64,000 bases of DNA from Aminobacter anthyllidis (GCF_018555685.1 NZ_JAFLWW010000005.1:496001-560000), one strand, 5' to 3'. Shown: positions 16,353 to 26,434, counted from the stretch's first letter. Notes: generated by a model not told the origin, from the letters alone. A program made the numbers and translations.

Positions 16353-16514
16353 CTAGCTTGGCTGCCTCCCGGCCAGCAGGTAGTCAGGCCGCATCGGCGC
16401 CTTGCCGGCGGCGGCAGCCAGCGCCTTGCGGTCCTTGTTGACTGCAGCCAGGACGACCGCGTTTGCAAGCCCGTCTTTGCGGGGCGCCCCGATAGATTTT
16501 GGCACCGCGAGCAC
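16353..16514 (-). CDS. Short unassigned frame downstream of the D-amino-acid transaminase gene
   Basis: A leftward frame of about 53 codons from GTG 16514 (or 50 from GTG 16505) to TAG. It encodes a basic, alanine-rich peptide: VPKSIGAPRKDGLANAV, then AAVNKDRKALAAAAGKAP and a LLAGRQPS end. Almost every codon ends in G or C, as in real genes here. The frame stays open upstream into the end of the transaminase gene in a different register. It may be a small gene or the 3' end of a gene truncated by rearrangement. No family recognised. Confidence 0.35.
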   Translation of the reverse strand: MLAVPKSIGAPRKDGLANAVVLAAVNKDRKALAAAAGKAPMRPDYLLAGRQPS

Positions 16515-16537
16515 CTGCTGATCAGAGCCCCCGCCTG

Positions 16538-17404
16538 TCAGCTTGCACTCTTGCGCGCATGGTCGACATAGATCTCGCGTAACCGCGTGACGACCGGTCC
16601 CGGCTTGCCGTCGCCGACCGGCTTTCCGTCGATCCGGGTCACCGGCATGACGAATGTCGAGGCGCTGGTGATGAAGGCTTCGGCCGCGCCCAGAGCTTCC
16701 TCGACGGTAAAGCGGCGTTGCTCAAGCGTCAGGCCACCTTCCTCGGCCAACTGGACGAGCGCCTGCCGCGTGCAGCCGGGCAGCGTGCGCTGGCTGTTGG
16801 CGGGCGAAACGATCTTGCCGTCATGGGTGATGATGTAGGCGGTCGAGGACGCGCCTTCGCTGACATGACCGTCTTCGATCATCCACGCCTCGTCGCAGCC
16901 TTCTGCCTTCGCATCGCGCTTGGCAAGCACCTGCGGCAGCAGGGACACGCTCTTGATGTCGCGCCTGGCCCAGCGCTGATCGGCCAACGTCTTGACGGCA
17001 ATGCCGGTCCTGGCCGAAGCAACATCGACAAGCACCTTCGGCTGCGTGAACAGCAACAGCGTCGGTTCCAGTTCCTCGCCATACAGGAAATTCCGTTCCT
17101 CGGCGCCACGGGTCAGCTGCAGATAAACCAGCCCTTCCTGCAACCCGTTGCGCTCGATCAGACCACGCTCGATCTCCTCGATTGCCCCGGTGGCAATGGG
17201 CAGGCGCAGGCCAAGTTCACGCGCCGAGCGCTCCAGTCGCGCCATATGCAAGGTGCTGTCGACCAGCTTGCCATCGAGAACGGCCGTTACCTCATAGATG
17301 CCATCGGCAAACAGGAAGCCGCGATCGAAGATCGACAGTTTTGCCTCGGCAGCCGGCAGGTAGCTGCCATTCAGCCAGACGATGCGGTTTTGTCCACCGG
17401 TCAT
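16538..17404 (-). CDS. dat: D-amino-acid transaminase-like PLP enzyme (fold type IV)
   Basis: A 288-residue class IV aminotransferase, usual length for D-alanine/branched-chain transaminases. The PLP lysine is in WARRDIKSVSLLPQ (about residue 144). LSIFDRGFLFADGIYEV and CDEAWMIEDGHVSEGASSTAYII are the typical dimer and PLP-phosphate elements. The NSQRTLPGCTR loop and the D-substrate-type FADGIYEV favour D-amino-acid over branched-chain activity, but specificity within the family is hard to read. It follows the S58 peptidase gene by 26 bases, so the pair probably degrades peptides containing D- or beta-amino acids. Confidence 0.85.
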   Translation of the reverse strand: MTGGQNRIVWLNGSYLPAAEAKLSIFDRGFLFADGIYEVTAVLDGKLVDSTLHMARLERSARELGLRLPIATGAIEEIERGLIERNGLQEGLVYLQLTRGAEERNFLYGEELEPTLLLFTQPKVLVDVASARTGIAVKTLADQRWARRDIKSVSLLPQVLAKRDAKAEGCDEAWMIEDGHVSEGASSTAYIITHDGKIVSPANSQRTLPGCTRQALVQLAEEGGLTLEQRRFTVEEALGAAEAFITSASTFVMPVTRIDGKPVGDGKPGPVVTRLREIYVDHARKSAS

Positions 17405-17430
17405 AAGAACTCTCCAATGTGAGTAAGTTG

Positions 17431-18519
17431 TCAGCGCGCCTTGTACCGAGCCAGCGCTTCCAATGAAATTGCCTCGACGCGGGACGGCTTGCCGCTGCTC
17501 GCATCATAGCCCTCGACCGTATGCGCCATGCACAGCGAGTTGAGGATAGCCTCTTCGGTTGCCTCGATCACCGCCTCAAACAGCGGCGACACCAGTTCGT
17601 TCGGCAGTGTCGGCATCAGGGCGATGCTAGCGCGCCGTTCGGGTGCGCGCCTGACACTTTCATGGGTCGAAAATGCCAGCGCATAGTCGCCTGAGCCGTT
17701 GCTCAGTGCCGCCCCCGTCCTGGCCAGGCCGCCGAAAGCGCGCTGAGCCAGGCGCTTCAGGTTGCGCTCGCACAAGGCAGCGTCGGTCGCCACGACGATG
17801 ACGATCGAGCCGTCCTTGTCTTCCGTGGCCGGGCTGGCACTGCAAGGCACGCCGTCGACCAGGAGGCGTCCGCCATAGTTCGACTGCACCAACACGCCGA
17901 CAGTGAAGGTTTCGCCGCTCTTGAAAGGCACGAGCCTCGAGCTTGTGCCGATACCGCCCTTCAACCCGAAGGCGACGGTGCCAGAGCCCGCGCCGACAGC
18001 ACCTTCGGCCACCTCGCCATCACTGGCGGCGTCGATTGCAGCTCTGATTTCCGAAATGTCGGGACGGCCGGCACGGATGTCGTTCAGGCGGGAATCGTTC
18101 GTCTCGCCGACCACCGCGTTGATAGACACCACGCGGCTGTTGCCGGGCTGCGCCAGCGTGTGGGCATGGATCGCCTCGATGGCGCGGCCGGTTGCCAGCG
18201 TGTTGGTAAGCACGACAGGCGTTTCGATCTCGCCCAACTCTTCGATCTGGGTCGAGCCGGCGAACTTGCCGTAGCCGTTGAACACGGCGATTGCCGCCGG
18301 AACCTTGTCGCAAAAGATGTTGCCGCCATGCGCCAGGATGGCGGTGGCGCCGGTGCGGATGGTGGCACCTTCGACAACAGTTGCATGCCCGACCAGAAGC
18401 CCAGGGACATCGGTGATGGCATTGAGCGGGCCGGGGGCGAAGACACCTGGTGCGATGCCAAGGTCGCGCAGCCTCGAACGCGGCGATGTTTCGGAACTGT
18501 CTGTCGAATTGTGCTTCAT
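17431..18519 (-). CDS. Peptidase family S58 (DmpA/BapA-type) self-cleaving aminopeptidase
   Basis: A 362-residue N-terminal-nucleophile hydrolase related to DmpA (L-aminopeptidase/D-esterase) and the beta-peptidyl aminopeptidase BapA. Blocks: ITDVPGLLVGHATV, VLTNTLATGRA, VVGETNDSRLNDI, GAGSGTVAFGLKGGIGTSSR and VGVLVQSNYG. The autoproteolysis site is Gly237-Ser238 in EDKDG-SIIVVVATD; Ser238 becomes the nucleophile of the small chain. No signal peptide is visible, so it acts in the cytoplasm. ATG at 18519 gives the usual length; an in-frame extension to 18681 would enter the glycosyltransferase gene. Confidence 0.88.
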   Translation of the reverse strand: MKHNSTDSSETSPRSRLRDLGIAPGVFAPGPLNAITDVPGLLVGHATVVEGATIRTGATAILAHGGNIFCDKVPAAIAVFNGYGKFAGSTQIEELGEIETPVVLTNTLATGRAIEAIHAHTLAQPGNSRVVSINAVVGETNDSRLNDIRAGRPDISEIRAAIDAASDGEVAEGAVGAGSGTVAFGLKGGIGTSSRLVPFKSGETFTVGVLVQSNYGGRLLVDGVPCSASPATEDKDGSIVIVVATDAALCERNLKRLAQRAFGGLARTGAALSNGSGDYALAFSTHESVRRAPERRASIALMPTLPNELVSPLFEAVIEATEEAILNSLCMAHTVEGYDASSGKPSRVEAISLEALARYKAR

Positions 18520-18628
18520 CCGACATCCATAAGGCGCTTTGCCGTCCGGCGACATGGCAAAGCTCGATACCAGGGCGGCACCGTCTTCTATGCCACGGCC
18601 GGCTTTCAGGCGGCCCGATCTTCCAGCA

Positions 18629-19885
18629 TCATCGATGGTTTCGAAGGGCTTCTGCGCAGGCCTCGAGATAGGCATAGCCATATCTCAGGTCGGGTTCGAG
18701 ATAGGCGCCCTCGCCCCACTCATTCCACGCATTGATGAAGACAAGGCGCTCGTTCGCGGGGTTTGCCTGCGCGCGCCTCATGGCGTGCCCGAGCCACTCT
18801 TCGAAAAGAGCCGGCGTCGAGCCGTGATAGATCTGGGCTGACGTCGGGCGGCGGGCACTGTTGTCCCAAGACGGCATGACGCCGGGGTGAACAACGCCCG
18901 CCTCAACCGACTTTGCCTTTTCCGCCGCCACCACGTCGGTATAGCTTCGGATGCGCCCACTGTCCCTGAAGCGAGAGACGGCCAGGCTGCTTTCGATGTT
19001 GGGTGTACGGACATTGTGCGGCGGGAACTCGGACAGCGCATCGAAGCCATGGTCCTGATGCGCGCTGAAGTCGAACGCGTTTGTGGCGATCAGATAGATC
19101 CCGGGATACCCCATCCTGGCCATCTCGGCGCGCCAGCGCACAATGGTCGCCTTCATGTCGGGAAAGAGGCTGGCGCGGTAAATCGTGAAAACCGGCTTGC
19201 CGTCGATCTTCAGATAGCGGGGATCGCGGAAATACGTGTCGAGACCGCGAATGACCGCGATGTCGTCCTCCGGCGAATGCCGTTGCGCCAGAAGCACATC
19301 CTGCTCGCGTCCGGACCAACGCCGCGACCAGGTCTCGTTGGCCCAGCATAGGCAAAACGGCAGATCGAGATCGGCGGTTGCCAGGTAGTGGTCCAGCGGG
19401 CCTTCAAGCAGCCGTCTGCCGCCAAACCAGTAGAAATGAAAGCAGAAGGCCGAGATGCCGTAGAGCTTGGCAAGCTCGACCTGCCGGCTCATGACCTCAG
19501 GCAGACGCAGATCGTAGTAGCCGAGTTCGCCCGGCATCCGTGGCTGGTAGTGGCCTTCGAAAACAGGAAACGCGCGCGCCACATTACGCCATTCGGTGAA
19601 ACCCTTGCCCCACCACTCGTCGTTTTCGGCTGTCGGATGGAATTGCGGCAGGTAATACGCCACCAGCCGAATGTCCGTCTTGGGCGGCACTTCGTTGGAA
19701 ATCGGCTTGTAGTCGCCGGCAGGATAACGGCCGAGGAGATTGCCGACATTGGCGTCGTAAAGCCGGTCCGCCGGCTGTGTCTTCGCCAGCCAGCGGGACG
19801 GCTGCGCGATCCGCCGCAACCTCCCCCATAATCTGCGCAAAAACGATGGCCTTTCACGCCACGGAGCGCTTGACAGCGCGTTCAC
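18629..19885 (-). CDS. WbsX-like glycosyltransferase / polysaccharide synthesis protein
   Basis: A 418-residue member of the WbsX family (PF14307 type), which occurs in O-antigen and capsule gene clusters. Recognisable: RLVAYYLPQFHPTAEND.WWGKGFTEW, CWANETWSRRW, GKPVFTIYR and the C-terminal FINAWNEWGEGAYLEPD. The GTG start at 19885 overlaps the stop of the upstream GT2 gene by 4 bases (GTGA); a longer frame to 19999 would run far into that gene. It is the last gene of the rhamnose cluster. Catalytic activity of the family is poorly known. Confidence 0.85.
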   Translation of the reverse strand: MNALSSAPWRERPSFLRRLWGRLRRIAQPSRWLAKTQPADRLYDANVGNLLGRYPAGDYKPISNEVPPKTDIRLVAYYLPQFHPTAENDEWWGKGFTEWRNVARAFPVFEGHYQPRMPGELGYYDLRLPEVMSRQVELAKLYGISAFCFHFYWFGGRRLLEGPLDHYLATADLDLPFCLCWANETWSRRWSGREQDVLLAQRHSPEDDIAVIRGLDTYFRDPRYLKIDGKPVFTIYRASLFPDMKATIVRWRAEMARMGYPGIYLIATNAFDFSAHQDHGFDALSEFPPHNVRTPNIESSLAVSRFRDSGRIRSYTDVVAAEKAKSVEAGVVHPGVMPSWDNSARRPTSAQIYHGSTPALFEEWLGHAMRRAQANPANERLVFINAWNEWGEGAYLEPDLRYGYAYLEACAEALRNHR

Positions 19886-20724
19886 CGGCGCTTCCCGAAA
19901 CTGTTCATCGGGCCACCATTCAGTCCATTTGCAAAACCCAGAAGCTTGGAGCGGCGCGAGCTGGAGAACAGCACATGTGGCCACAGCAGCTTCAGCCACG
20001 TGCGATAACGCTCGGCCGGCACGTCCAGCGGCATCTGGTGCTTGTTCATGACATAGACCAGCGAACGCCCCATCGCCTCCCCCTTGATACGGCCGGACTC
20101 GATCGACCTGGCGCTGGATCGCCCTTCCGCATGGTCGACCACAGCACCGGCGGCAAGCCGAAGCTCGATGCCGGCCCGCCGCAGCCGCAAGCTCAGATCG
20201 TCGTCCTCATGAAACAGGAAGATTTTCTGGTCGAATCCGCCGACCTGCTCGAAATGCTCGCGCCTGATGAAGATGCAGGCGCCATGCAGGACCGGGATGG
20301 CGCAGTCGTGATCGGGCGGCGACCCGTGCCAAAAGTCGGAAGCAGGCAGCAGCCGCGACCACCGCCTGAAGCGCCGACGCGAACCCGAATAGAAGCGCGG
20401 ATTGAAGGCAGCATCTGGATGGGCGGCGGCGGCGGCGACAAGCGCCTCTATCGCGCCAGCCTCGAAGCGGAGATCGGGATTGGCAAGCAGCAGGAACTGC
20501 GCATTGCCCGACGCCGCACCGACGTTGCAGGCGCTGCCATAGCCGACATTTTCCTCGATCTCGATGACCTTCGCCCCGGCAGCCTCGGCAAGCGTCACGG
20601 AGTCGTCCGAGCTGGCATTGTCGACGACAACAACGTTTGCACAACTGGGAACAGTCGCCAAAAACACCGGCAGGACCGAGCCGCTGTTGTGGGTAACGAC
20701 GATCAAATCCACTTCCGGTTTCAT
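19882..20724 (-). CDS. Family 2 glycosyltransferase (possible rhamnosyltransferase)
   Basis: A 280-residue GT-A fold enzyme. It begins VDLIVVTHNSGSVLPVFLAT, then VVVDNASSDDS, with LLANPDLRFE as the DXD-like region and HEDDDLSLRLRRAG as the acceptor/metal motif. ATG at 20724 opens the domain directly; longer frames upstream are non-conserved. A 235-base AT-rich gap (20725-20959) separates it from rfbD, so it may have its own promoter. Neighbouring dTDP-rhamnose genes suggest rhamnose as donor sugar (inference). Confidence 0.87.
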   Translation of the reverse strand: MKPEVDLIVVTHNSGSVLPVFLATVPSCANVVVVDNASSDDSVTLAEAAGAKVIEIEENVGYGSACNVGAASGNAQFLLLANPDLRFEAGAIEALVAAAAAHPDAAFNPRFYSGSRRRFRRWSRLLPASDFWHGSPPDHDCAIPVLHGACIFIRREHFEQVGGFDQKIFLFHEDDDLSLRLRRAGIELRLAAGAVVDHAEGRSSARSIESGRIKGEAMGRSLVYVMNKHQMPLDVPAERYRTWLKLLWPHVLFSSSRRSKLLGFANGLNGGPMNSFGKRR

Positions 20725-20959
20725 AAAGTCGTCCGCATCAACTTGACTGAACGTAAATGTCGACTCCTGCCAAAGCAATGAGCTTTCCCTCGTTTTGCAT
20801 CTATGCAGTGAAACGGCTGTCCGGACAACACATATACAATCACAGCTTCTTTCAGCTGCAGCAATCCAGTGATCAACCACGGCGAGAAATCTTCGAGCGG
20901 CTGCTACCCGGCCTCGCTCCCGCTGGCGGTCTTTCCTACCGGAAGCGTCGGAACAAGGC

Positions 20960-21844
20960 TCACCTGTTTGCCGACCCCGCCAATTCCGTCACCAATGCGC
21001 CGACCCTTTCCTGCCAGTGCCCCGCGCGATAGTTGAAATCGCGGAAGAAGGCTTCGGAGTTCAACTCCGAATTTGCCGGTCGCGCCGCTTTCGCCGGCCA
21101 TTGTTCGCTGCCGACCGGCTCGACAAGGGCGGACGGTCCGTCCAGCGACGCACTGACAGCAAAGACATGACCGGCCAGGTCATGCCAGCTTGCCCGGCCC
21201 TGGCCGGCAAGGTGATAGAGGCCTTGCGGAAATCCCCCTTGCCGACGCCATGCCGCTGCCGCCGCCAGCAGGCCATCGGCAAGGTCATGAGCCTCGGTCG
21301 GATTGCCGAACTGGTCCGCCACCACCTGCAGGCTGTCGCGCGTTTCCGCCAAGGACAGCATCGTCTTGACGAAATTGCGGCCATAGCGGCTGACAACCCA
21401 GGCGGTGCGGACGACCAGATGATCCGGATTGCCGGCGCGCACAGCCTCTTCGCCTGCCAGCTTGCTACGGCCGTAGACCGTCTGCGGATTGGGTTTGTTC
21501 GCCTCGACATAAGGACGTGTCGACGTGCCGTCGAAGACGTAGTCGGTGGAGATCTGGATGATCGGAATGCCGGCGAGCCTGGTCAGCCTGGCCAGTTCAG
21601 CCGGCGCCTCGGCATTGATGCGAAAGGCGCGCTCGGGCTCGTCTTCCTGCTGGTCGACGCCGGTGTGCGCCGCCGCGTTGATCACCATGTCTGGCGCGAC
21701 CGATTTCAGAACCGGCGCGAACGTCGCCGGGTTCTCAAGGTCGAGGTCGGGTCGCCCGACAAGCACGATCTCCGCCTGTCCCTGGGCGCGCGCGGCAAGC
21801 GAGCGCGCCAGTTGTCCCGATGTTCCGGTAACGAGAATCTTCAC
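20960..21844 (-). CDS. rfbD: dTDP-4-dehydrorhamnose reductase
   Basis: A 294-residue RfbD/RmlD, the last step to dTDP-L-rhamnose (NADPH reduction of the 4-keto group). Rossmann motif [41 protein letters not shown] and the catalytic YGRSKLAGE are present. The GTG at 21844 overlaps the rfbB stop by 4 bases (GTGA) and puts the fold at the N terminus, so the longer frame to 21907 is rejected. Confidence 0.93.
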   Translation of the reverse strand: MKILVTGTSGQLARSLAARAQGQAEIVLVGRPDLDLENPATFAPVLKSVAPDMVINAAAHTGVDQQEDEPERAFRINAEAPAELARLTRLAGIPIIQISTDYVFDGTSTRPYVEANKPNPQTVYGRSKLAGEEAVRAGNPDHLVVRTAWVVSRYGRNFVKTMLSLAETRDSLQVVADQFGNPTEAHDLADGLLAAAAAWRRQGGFPQGLYHLAGQGRASWHDLAGHVFAVSASLDGPSALVEPVGSEQWPAKAARPANSELNSEAFFRDFNYRAGHWQERVGALVTELAGSANR

Positions 21845-22920
21845 TTGGCGCCGACCAGTCCCTGGCGGCTCCCGTCGAAACGCTGCTCGCGGATCGGCCG
21901 CCACCACCAGCCATTTGCCAGATACCAGTCGACGGTCCTGGCAAGACCCGTCTCGAATGTCTCCAGTGGCGTCCAGCCCAGTTCCCGTTCGCTCTTGGTC
22001 GGATCGATCGCATAGCGCCGGTCATGCCCCGGACGGTCGGTGACATAGGTGATGAGGTCGAGATGGGAGCGACCGCTGGCGCGGGGGCGGCGGGCATCAA
22101 GCAACGCGCAGATGGTCTCGACGACCTCCAGATTGGTGCGCTCGGCGCGTCCGCCGATGTTGTAGCTATCGCCAACACGACCTCTGGTCATGACCGTTTC
22201 GAGCGCCCTGGCATGGTCTTCGACAAACAGCCAGTCGCGGATGTTGGCGCCCTTGCCGTAGACGGGCAGCGGCTGCTCATCCAGAGCGTTGGCGATGACA
22301 AGCGGGATCAGCTTTTCCGGGAAGTGGTAGGGCCCGTAGTTGTTGGAGCAATTCGACAGGACGACCGGCAGTCCGTAGGTCTCGTGCCAGGCGCGAACGA
22401 AATGGTCGGACGCAGCTTTCGACGCTGAATAGGGCGAAGACGGCTTATACGGCGATTCCTCGGTGAAGACCCCGGAATCGAAAGGCAGGTCACCAAACAC
22501 CTCGTCCGTCGAGACATGGTGGAAGCGGAAGCGCTTGCGCGCGTCCTCGCCAAGACCACGCCAATGGTCGAGTACAGCCGACAGCAGGCTCGCCGTGCCG
22601 ACGACATTGGTGGTGACGAAGGCCATCGGCCCGTCGATCGAGCGGTCGACATGGCTTTCGGCGGCCAAGTGCATGACCAGATCGACCTGCTCGTCCGCCA
22701 GGATCTGACGCACCTTGTCGGTGTCGCAGATGTCGGCATGCCGGAACACGTAGTTGGGATGGCCCTCAAGATCGCGCAGCGACGTCAGGTTGCCGGCGTA
22801 GGTCAGCTTGTCCAGGTTGACGACGCGGTAACTGCCGGTGCCGACCAGGTGCCGGCAGACGGCCGAGCCGATGAAACCGGCACCGCCAGTGACCAGAACA
22901 GTTTGAAGAACGTTTTTCAC
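21841..22920 (-). CDS. rfbB: dTDP-glucose 4,6-dehydratase
   Basis: A 359-residue extended short-chain dehydrogenase, second step of dTDP-rhamnose synthesis. [16 protein letters not shown] binds [16 protein letters not shown] carries the catalytic Thr-Asp-Glu. [15 protein letters not shown] has the Tyr-X3-Lys pair, and [17 protein letters not shown] is the substrate loop. The ATG overlaps the rfbC stop by 4 bases. Length is typical. Confidence 0.95.
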   Translation of the reverse strand: MKNVLQTVLVTGGAGFIGSAVCRHLVGTGSYRVVNLDKLTYAGNLTSLRDLEGHPNYVFRHADICDTDKVRQILADEQVDLVMHLAAESHVDRSIDGPMAFVTTNVVGTASLLSAVLDHWRGLGEDARKRFRFHHVSTDEVFGDLPFDSGVFTEESPYKPSSPYSASKAASDHFVRAWHETYGLPVVLSNCSNNYGPYHFPEKLIPLVIANALDEQPLPVYGKGANIRDWLFVEDHARALETVMTRGRVGDSYNIGGRAERTNLEVVETICALLDARRPRASGRSHLDLITYVTDRPGHDRRYAIDPTKSERELGWTPLETFETGLARTVDWYLANGWWWRPIREQRFDGSRQGLVGAK

Positions 22921-23480
22921 GGGTAGATGAATCCGGTTTCGACATCAGCCAGCAAAGGGGCCACTGCATCCTTGTCCGACAGGATCACTTCGGCCGCCGG
23001 CACGGGCCACGCTACTGCGATAGCAGGATCATCGAAGCGGATCGAACGATCATGCGGTTGCGAATAGGGCGCGGACACCTTGTAGACGACCTCGGTGTCG
23101 GGCTCGAGCGTGACGAAGCCATGCGCAAAGCCTTTGGGCACCAGGATCTGGTTCCACTGCTTGGCCGAAAGCGTCAGCCCGACCCATTTGCCGAAGCTTG
23201 GCGAGCCCTTGCGGATGTCGACGGCGACATCGAAGATCGAACCGCGCAGCACGCGCACCAGCTTGTCCTGCGCGAAGGGCGGCAGCTGGAAATGCAACCC
23301 GCGCAGCACCCCGCGCTCGCGCGAGAGCGAGTGGTTGTCCTGCACGAAATCGACAGCCACGCCGGCCTGCGCCAGCTTGTCGGCATTCCATGTCTCGGAG
23401 AAAAAACCGCGCGCGTCCTCGAACCTGGGCACGCGTATCTCAAGAACGCCGTCCAGGCCCAGATTGCTGACTTCAACCAT
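22917..23480 (-). CDS. rfbC: dTDP-4-dehydrorhamnose 3,5-epimerase
   Basis: A 187-residue cupin-fold epimerase. Active-site histidine is in [16 protein letters not shown], followed by [21 protein letters not shown] and the second conserved block [20 protein letters not shown]. The ATG at 23480 overlaps the 3' end of rfbA by 8 bases; a much longer in-frame opening upstream (to 23804) lies inside rfbA and is non-conserved. Third step in the rhamnose pathway. Confidence 0.94.
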   Translation of the reverse strand: MVEVSNLGLDGVLEIRVPRFEDARGFFSETWNADKLAQAGVAVDFVQDNHSLSRERGVLRGLHFQLPPFAQDKLVRVLRGSIFDVAVDIRKGSPSFGKWVGLTLSAKQWNQILVPKGFAHGFVTLEPDTEVVYKVSAPYSQPHDRSIRFDDPAIAVAWPVPAAEVILSDKDAVAPLLADVETGFIYP

Positions 23481-24354
23481 GGCCGATTTCCCTGACCCGA
23501 CGCTCAAGGTAGCGCGCATAGTCGGTCTTGCCGAGGGCAGCAGCGCGGCGAAGCATCTGTTCCTCGCTGACCCAGCCCAGCTCGAAGCCGATTTCTTCCG
23601 GGCACATGATCTTGATGCCTTGCCTATGCTCGATCGTGCGCACGAAAGATGATGCCTCATGCAGGCTGTCATGCGTTCCGGTGTCGAGCCAGGCATATCC
23701 CCTGCCCAACCGCACGACATGCAATGTGTCGCGCTCGAGATAGGTGCGATTGACGTCGGTGATCTCCAGCTCGCCACGCACCGACGGCTTGATCGACGAG
23801 GCAATGTCGACGACCGAATTGTCGTAGAAATAAAGCCCTGTCACCGCCCAGTTGGAGCGCGGCTCCGCCGGCTTTTCCTCGATCGACAAGGCGCGCTGGG
23901 TCGTCCGGTCAAATGTCACGACGCCATAGCGCTGCGGATCCTCTACCTGATAGGCAAAGACCGAGGCGCCGTTCTCGCGCGCCACCGCGGCCCGGCAGCG
24001 CTCCGACAGGCCGTCGCCATAGAAGATGTTGTCGCCAAGGATGAGAGCCACCGGACTGTTGCCGATGAAGTCACGCCCGATGATGAAAGCCTCGGCCAAG
24101 CCGTTGGGGGACGGTTGAACAGCGTAGGAAAACGAGACGCCGAAAGCCGAGCCGTCGCCAAGAAGCTGCTGGAACTGCGGCAGGTCGCGTGGTGTCGAAA
24201 TGATGAGGATGTCCTGGATACCCGCCAGCATGAGAACGCCAAGCGGATAATAGATCATCGGCTTATCATAGATCGGTAGTATCTGCTTCGATACCGCAAG
24301 TGTCGCTGGGTAAAGTCGCGTGCCACTACCGCCCGCTAGAATGATTCCCTTCAC
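23473..24354 (-). CDS. rfbA: Glucose-1-phosphate thymidylyltransferase
   Basis: A 293-residue nucleotidyltransferase, first and committed step of dTDP-L-rhamnose synthesis and first gene of the leftward operon rfbACBD. It begins [17 protein letters not shown] (nucleotide-binding loop), then [30 protein letters not shown] and [10 protein letters not shown]. The start is a GTG at 24354 preceded by AGGA; the longer frame to 24477 crosses the divergent promoter region with the ankyrin gene. Confidence 0.95.
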   Translation of the reverse strand: MKGIILAGGSGTRLYPATLAVSKQILPIYDKPMIYYPLGVLMLAGIQDILIISTPRDLPQFQQLLGDGSAFGVSFSYAVQPSPNGLAEAFIIGRDFIGNSPVALILGDNIFYGDGLSERCRAAVARENGASVFAYQVEDPQRYGVVTFDRTTQRALSIEEKPAEPRSNWAVTGLYFYDNSVVDIASSIKPSVRGELEITDVNRTYLERDTLHVVRLGRGYAWLDTGTHDSLHEASSFVRTIEHRQGIKIMCPEEIGFELGWVSEEQMLRRAAALGKTDYARYLERRVREIGHG

Positions 24355-24542
24355 GGTGGATTCCTGATGTCGTTGCCTTTGACCCCCGTCCGGCTGACGA
24401 TTCGCAATAAACCGTATGGCAAGCACAAACAAGACACCAACGTCATCTGCCACAATCACGAACAGATTTGGTTTCAAAAGGTAAAACTTGCGGAGCGCAG
24501 GTTCGCTATCAATGCGGGGGCTGGCCAGCCGCAGTGAAAGAT

Positions 24543-25223
24543 ATGAAAATGACCACGGTATTGCCCAAAATCGCTTATGTCCTGATCCTCGCCCTCATGG
24601 CATGGATTGCACCAGCCGCCGGAGACGAGATGCTCGATCGTGAACTGCACACAATGGCATCCAGGGGCGATGCCACCGCCATCGCGGCCCTTCTCACCAA
24701 GGGTGCCAGCATTGATGCACGCGACGAAAGCGGGCGCACCGCGCTGTTGCTGGCCACTCATGCCAACCAGATCGAAGCGGCCAAGGTGCTGATCGATGCC
24801 GGTGCCGACGTCAACGCCAAGGATGCCATCAACGACAGCCCCTATCTCTATGCCGGTGCACGCGGACATCTCGAGATACTGAAAATGACCCTGGCGCATG
24901 GCGCCGACCTCAAGAGCACCAATCGTTATGGCGGCACCGCCCTTATCCCCGCCGCCGAACGCGGCCACGTCGACACGGTGCGCACGCTTATCGAGGCCGG
25001 TGTCGATATCGACCACGTCAACAAGCTCAACTGGACCGCACTTCTGGAGGCAATCGTGCTAGGCGATGGGGGCCCACGCCATGTCGCCATCGTCAAGCTG
25101 CTCGTCGACGCTGGCGCCAACGTCAACCTTGCCGACGGCGATGGCGTGACGCCACTTCAGAATGCGCGCAAGCATGGCTTCGCCGACATCGAGAAGATCC
25201 TGGTCGCGGCCGGCGCGCGATAG
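24543..25223 (+). CDS. Exported ankyrin-repeat protein
   Basis: A 226-residue protein with a signal peptide (hydrophobic core [15 protein letters not shown], cleavage near residue 27) followed by about five ankyrin repeats. Several carry the [29 protein letters not shown]-like consensus (given here only as pattern: TAL..A...G....VK.L...GADVN). It is probably periplasmic and a protein-binding module of unknown partner. It is divergent from rfbA and followed after 59 bases by the CoA-transferase gene. ATG at 24543 is chosen because it gives the signal peptide a normal length. Confidence 0.85.
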   Translation: MKMTTVLPKIAYVLILALMAWIAPAAGDEMLDRELHTMASRGDATAIAALLTKGASIDARDESGRTALLLATHANQIEAAKVLIDAGADVNAKDAINDSPYLYAGARGHLEILKMTLAHGADLKSTNRYGGTALIPAAERGHVDTVRTLIEAGVDIDHVNKLNWTALLEAIVLGDGGPRHVAIVKLLVDAGANVNLADGDGVTPLQNARKHGFADIEKILVAAGAR

Positions 25224-25282
25224 CGTCCGGCGCAGCCAACCGGGCCTTCACAAGGACCGTCCAGCCGCAAGGAGAAATCGTC

Positions 25283-26374
25283 ATGCCGGCACCGGCCAAA
25301 GGACCGCTTGTGGGGATTCGCGTCGTCGAATTCGTCGGGCTGGGCCCTGCCCCTTTTGCCGCCATGCAGTTCGCCGATATGGGCGCAGATGTCATCCGCA
25401 TAGCCAGGCCAGGCGCAGTACCGACATTGCCTGACCCCATTTCCGGGCGCGGACGGCCAACAGTCGAGGCCGATCTGAAGAACACCGAAGACGCAGAAAT
25501 GGTGCGAAAGCTGGTCGATGGCGCCGACGCTCTCATCGAAGGTTTCAGGCCAGGCGTCATGGAGCGGCTCGGGCTCGGGCCAGAACCATTGCTTGAGCGC
25601 AACCCCCGCCTTGTCTACGGGCGCATGACGGGATGGGGGCAGACCGGCCCCCTCGCCAACCACGCCGGGCATGACATCAACTTCATCGCTATCACCGGCG
25701 CGCTCGCAGCAATTGGCCCGGTCGACCGTCCCTTGCCGCCGCTCAACCTTGTCGGTGACTTCGGCGGCGGTGCGATGTTCCTCGTCTCCGGCATGCTCGC
25801 CGCACTTCTTTCGGCGCAGCGCACCGGGGCCGGTCAGGTCGTCGACGCCGCTATTTGCGACGGCACCATACAGCTGATGAGCATGGCACACGACCTCGCA
25901 GCCTCGGGCGGCTGGCGAGCTCAGCGCGACGCCAATCTGCTCGATGGCGGCGCTCCCTATTACGGCGCCTATGCCTGCGCCGACGGTGTCCACATCGCCG
26001 TCGGCCCGATCGAGCCGCAGTTCTTCGAACTGTTTCGGCAGACTGTCGGGCTGGATGTTTCAGCCCATGCGCTCCGCGCCGACCCGCGCAATTGGCCAGC
26101 ATTGAAAGAGAAGATCGCCACACTGATCAGCACGCGGCCCAGCTCGGAATGGCTGGCCTTGCTCGAACATTCCGACGCCTGTGTTTCGCCAGTGCTCGAC
26201 CTTCACCAGGCGGTACTGCATCCGCATCTCGTCGCCCGGGAGAGCTTCGTCGAGCTTGACGGACTGACACAGCCCGCCCCGGCTCCACGCTTTTCAGACA
26301 CACCGACCGAGGCGCGTGCCCGGCCTCACGACTTGCTGCCGCTGACCGAGGCGGTCGAGATGTGGAACAACTAA
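25283..26374 (+). CDS. CaiB/BaiF CoA-transferase family protein, alpha-methylacyl-CoA racemase-like
   Basis: A 363-residue family III CoA-transferase fold protein. It starts GIRVVEFVGLGPAPFAAMQFADMGADVIRI, then GFRPGVMERLGLGP, and GWGQTGPLANHAGHDINFIAITGAL. This last block contains the His and Asp that racemases of the Amacr type use for proton exchange, so racemisation of 2-methylacyl-CoA is more likely than CoA transfer. Ribosome-binding site AAGGAG, 8 bases before the ATG. No pathway neighbours. Convergent with the atp operon. Confidence 0.85.
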   Translation: MPAPAKGPLVGIRVVEFVGLGPAPFAAMQFADMGADVIRIARPGAVPTLPDPISGRGRPTVEADLKNTEDAEMVRKLVDGADALIEGFRPGVMERLGLGPEPLLERNPRLVYGRMTGWGQTGPLANHAGHDINFIAITGALAAIGPVDRPLPPLNLVGDFGGGAMFLVSGMLAALLSAQRTGAGQVVDAAICDGTIQLMSMAHDLAASGGWRAQRDANLLDGGAPYYGAYACADGVHIAVGPIEPQFFELFRQTVGLDVSAHALRADPRNWPALKEKIATLISTRPSSEWLALLEHSDACVSPVLDLHQAVLHPHLVARESFVELDGLTQPAPAPRFSDTPTEARARPHDLLPLTEAVEMWNN

Positions 26375-26434
26375 ACTGAAATTGAGCAATGTACCTCACA
26401 GCGGAGCTCCGCGCGCTGAGAGCCAAAAAGCAAA

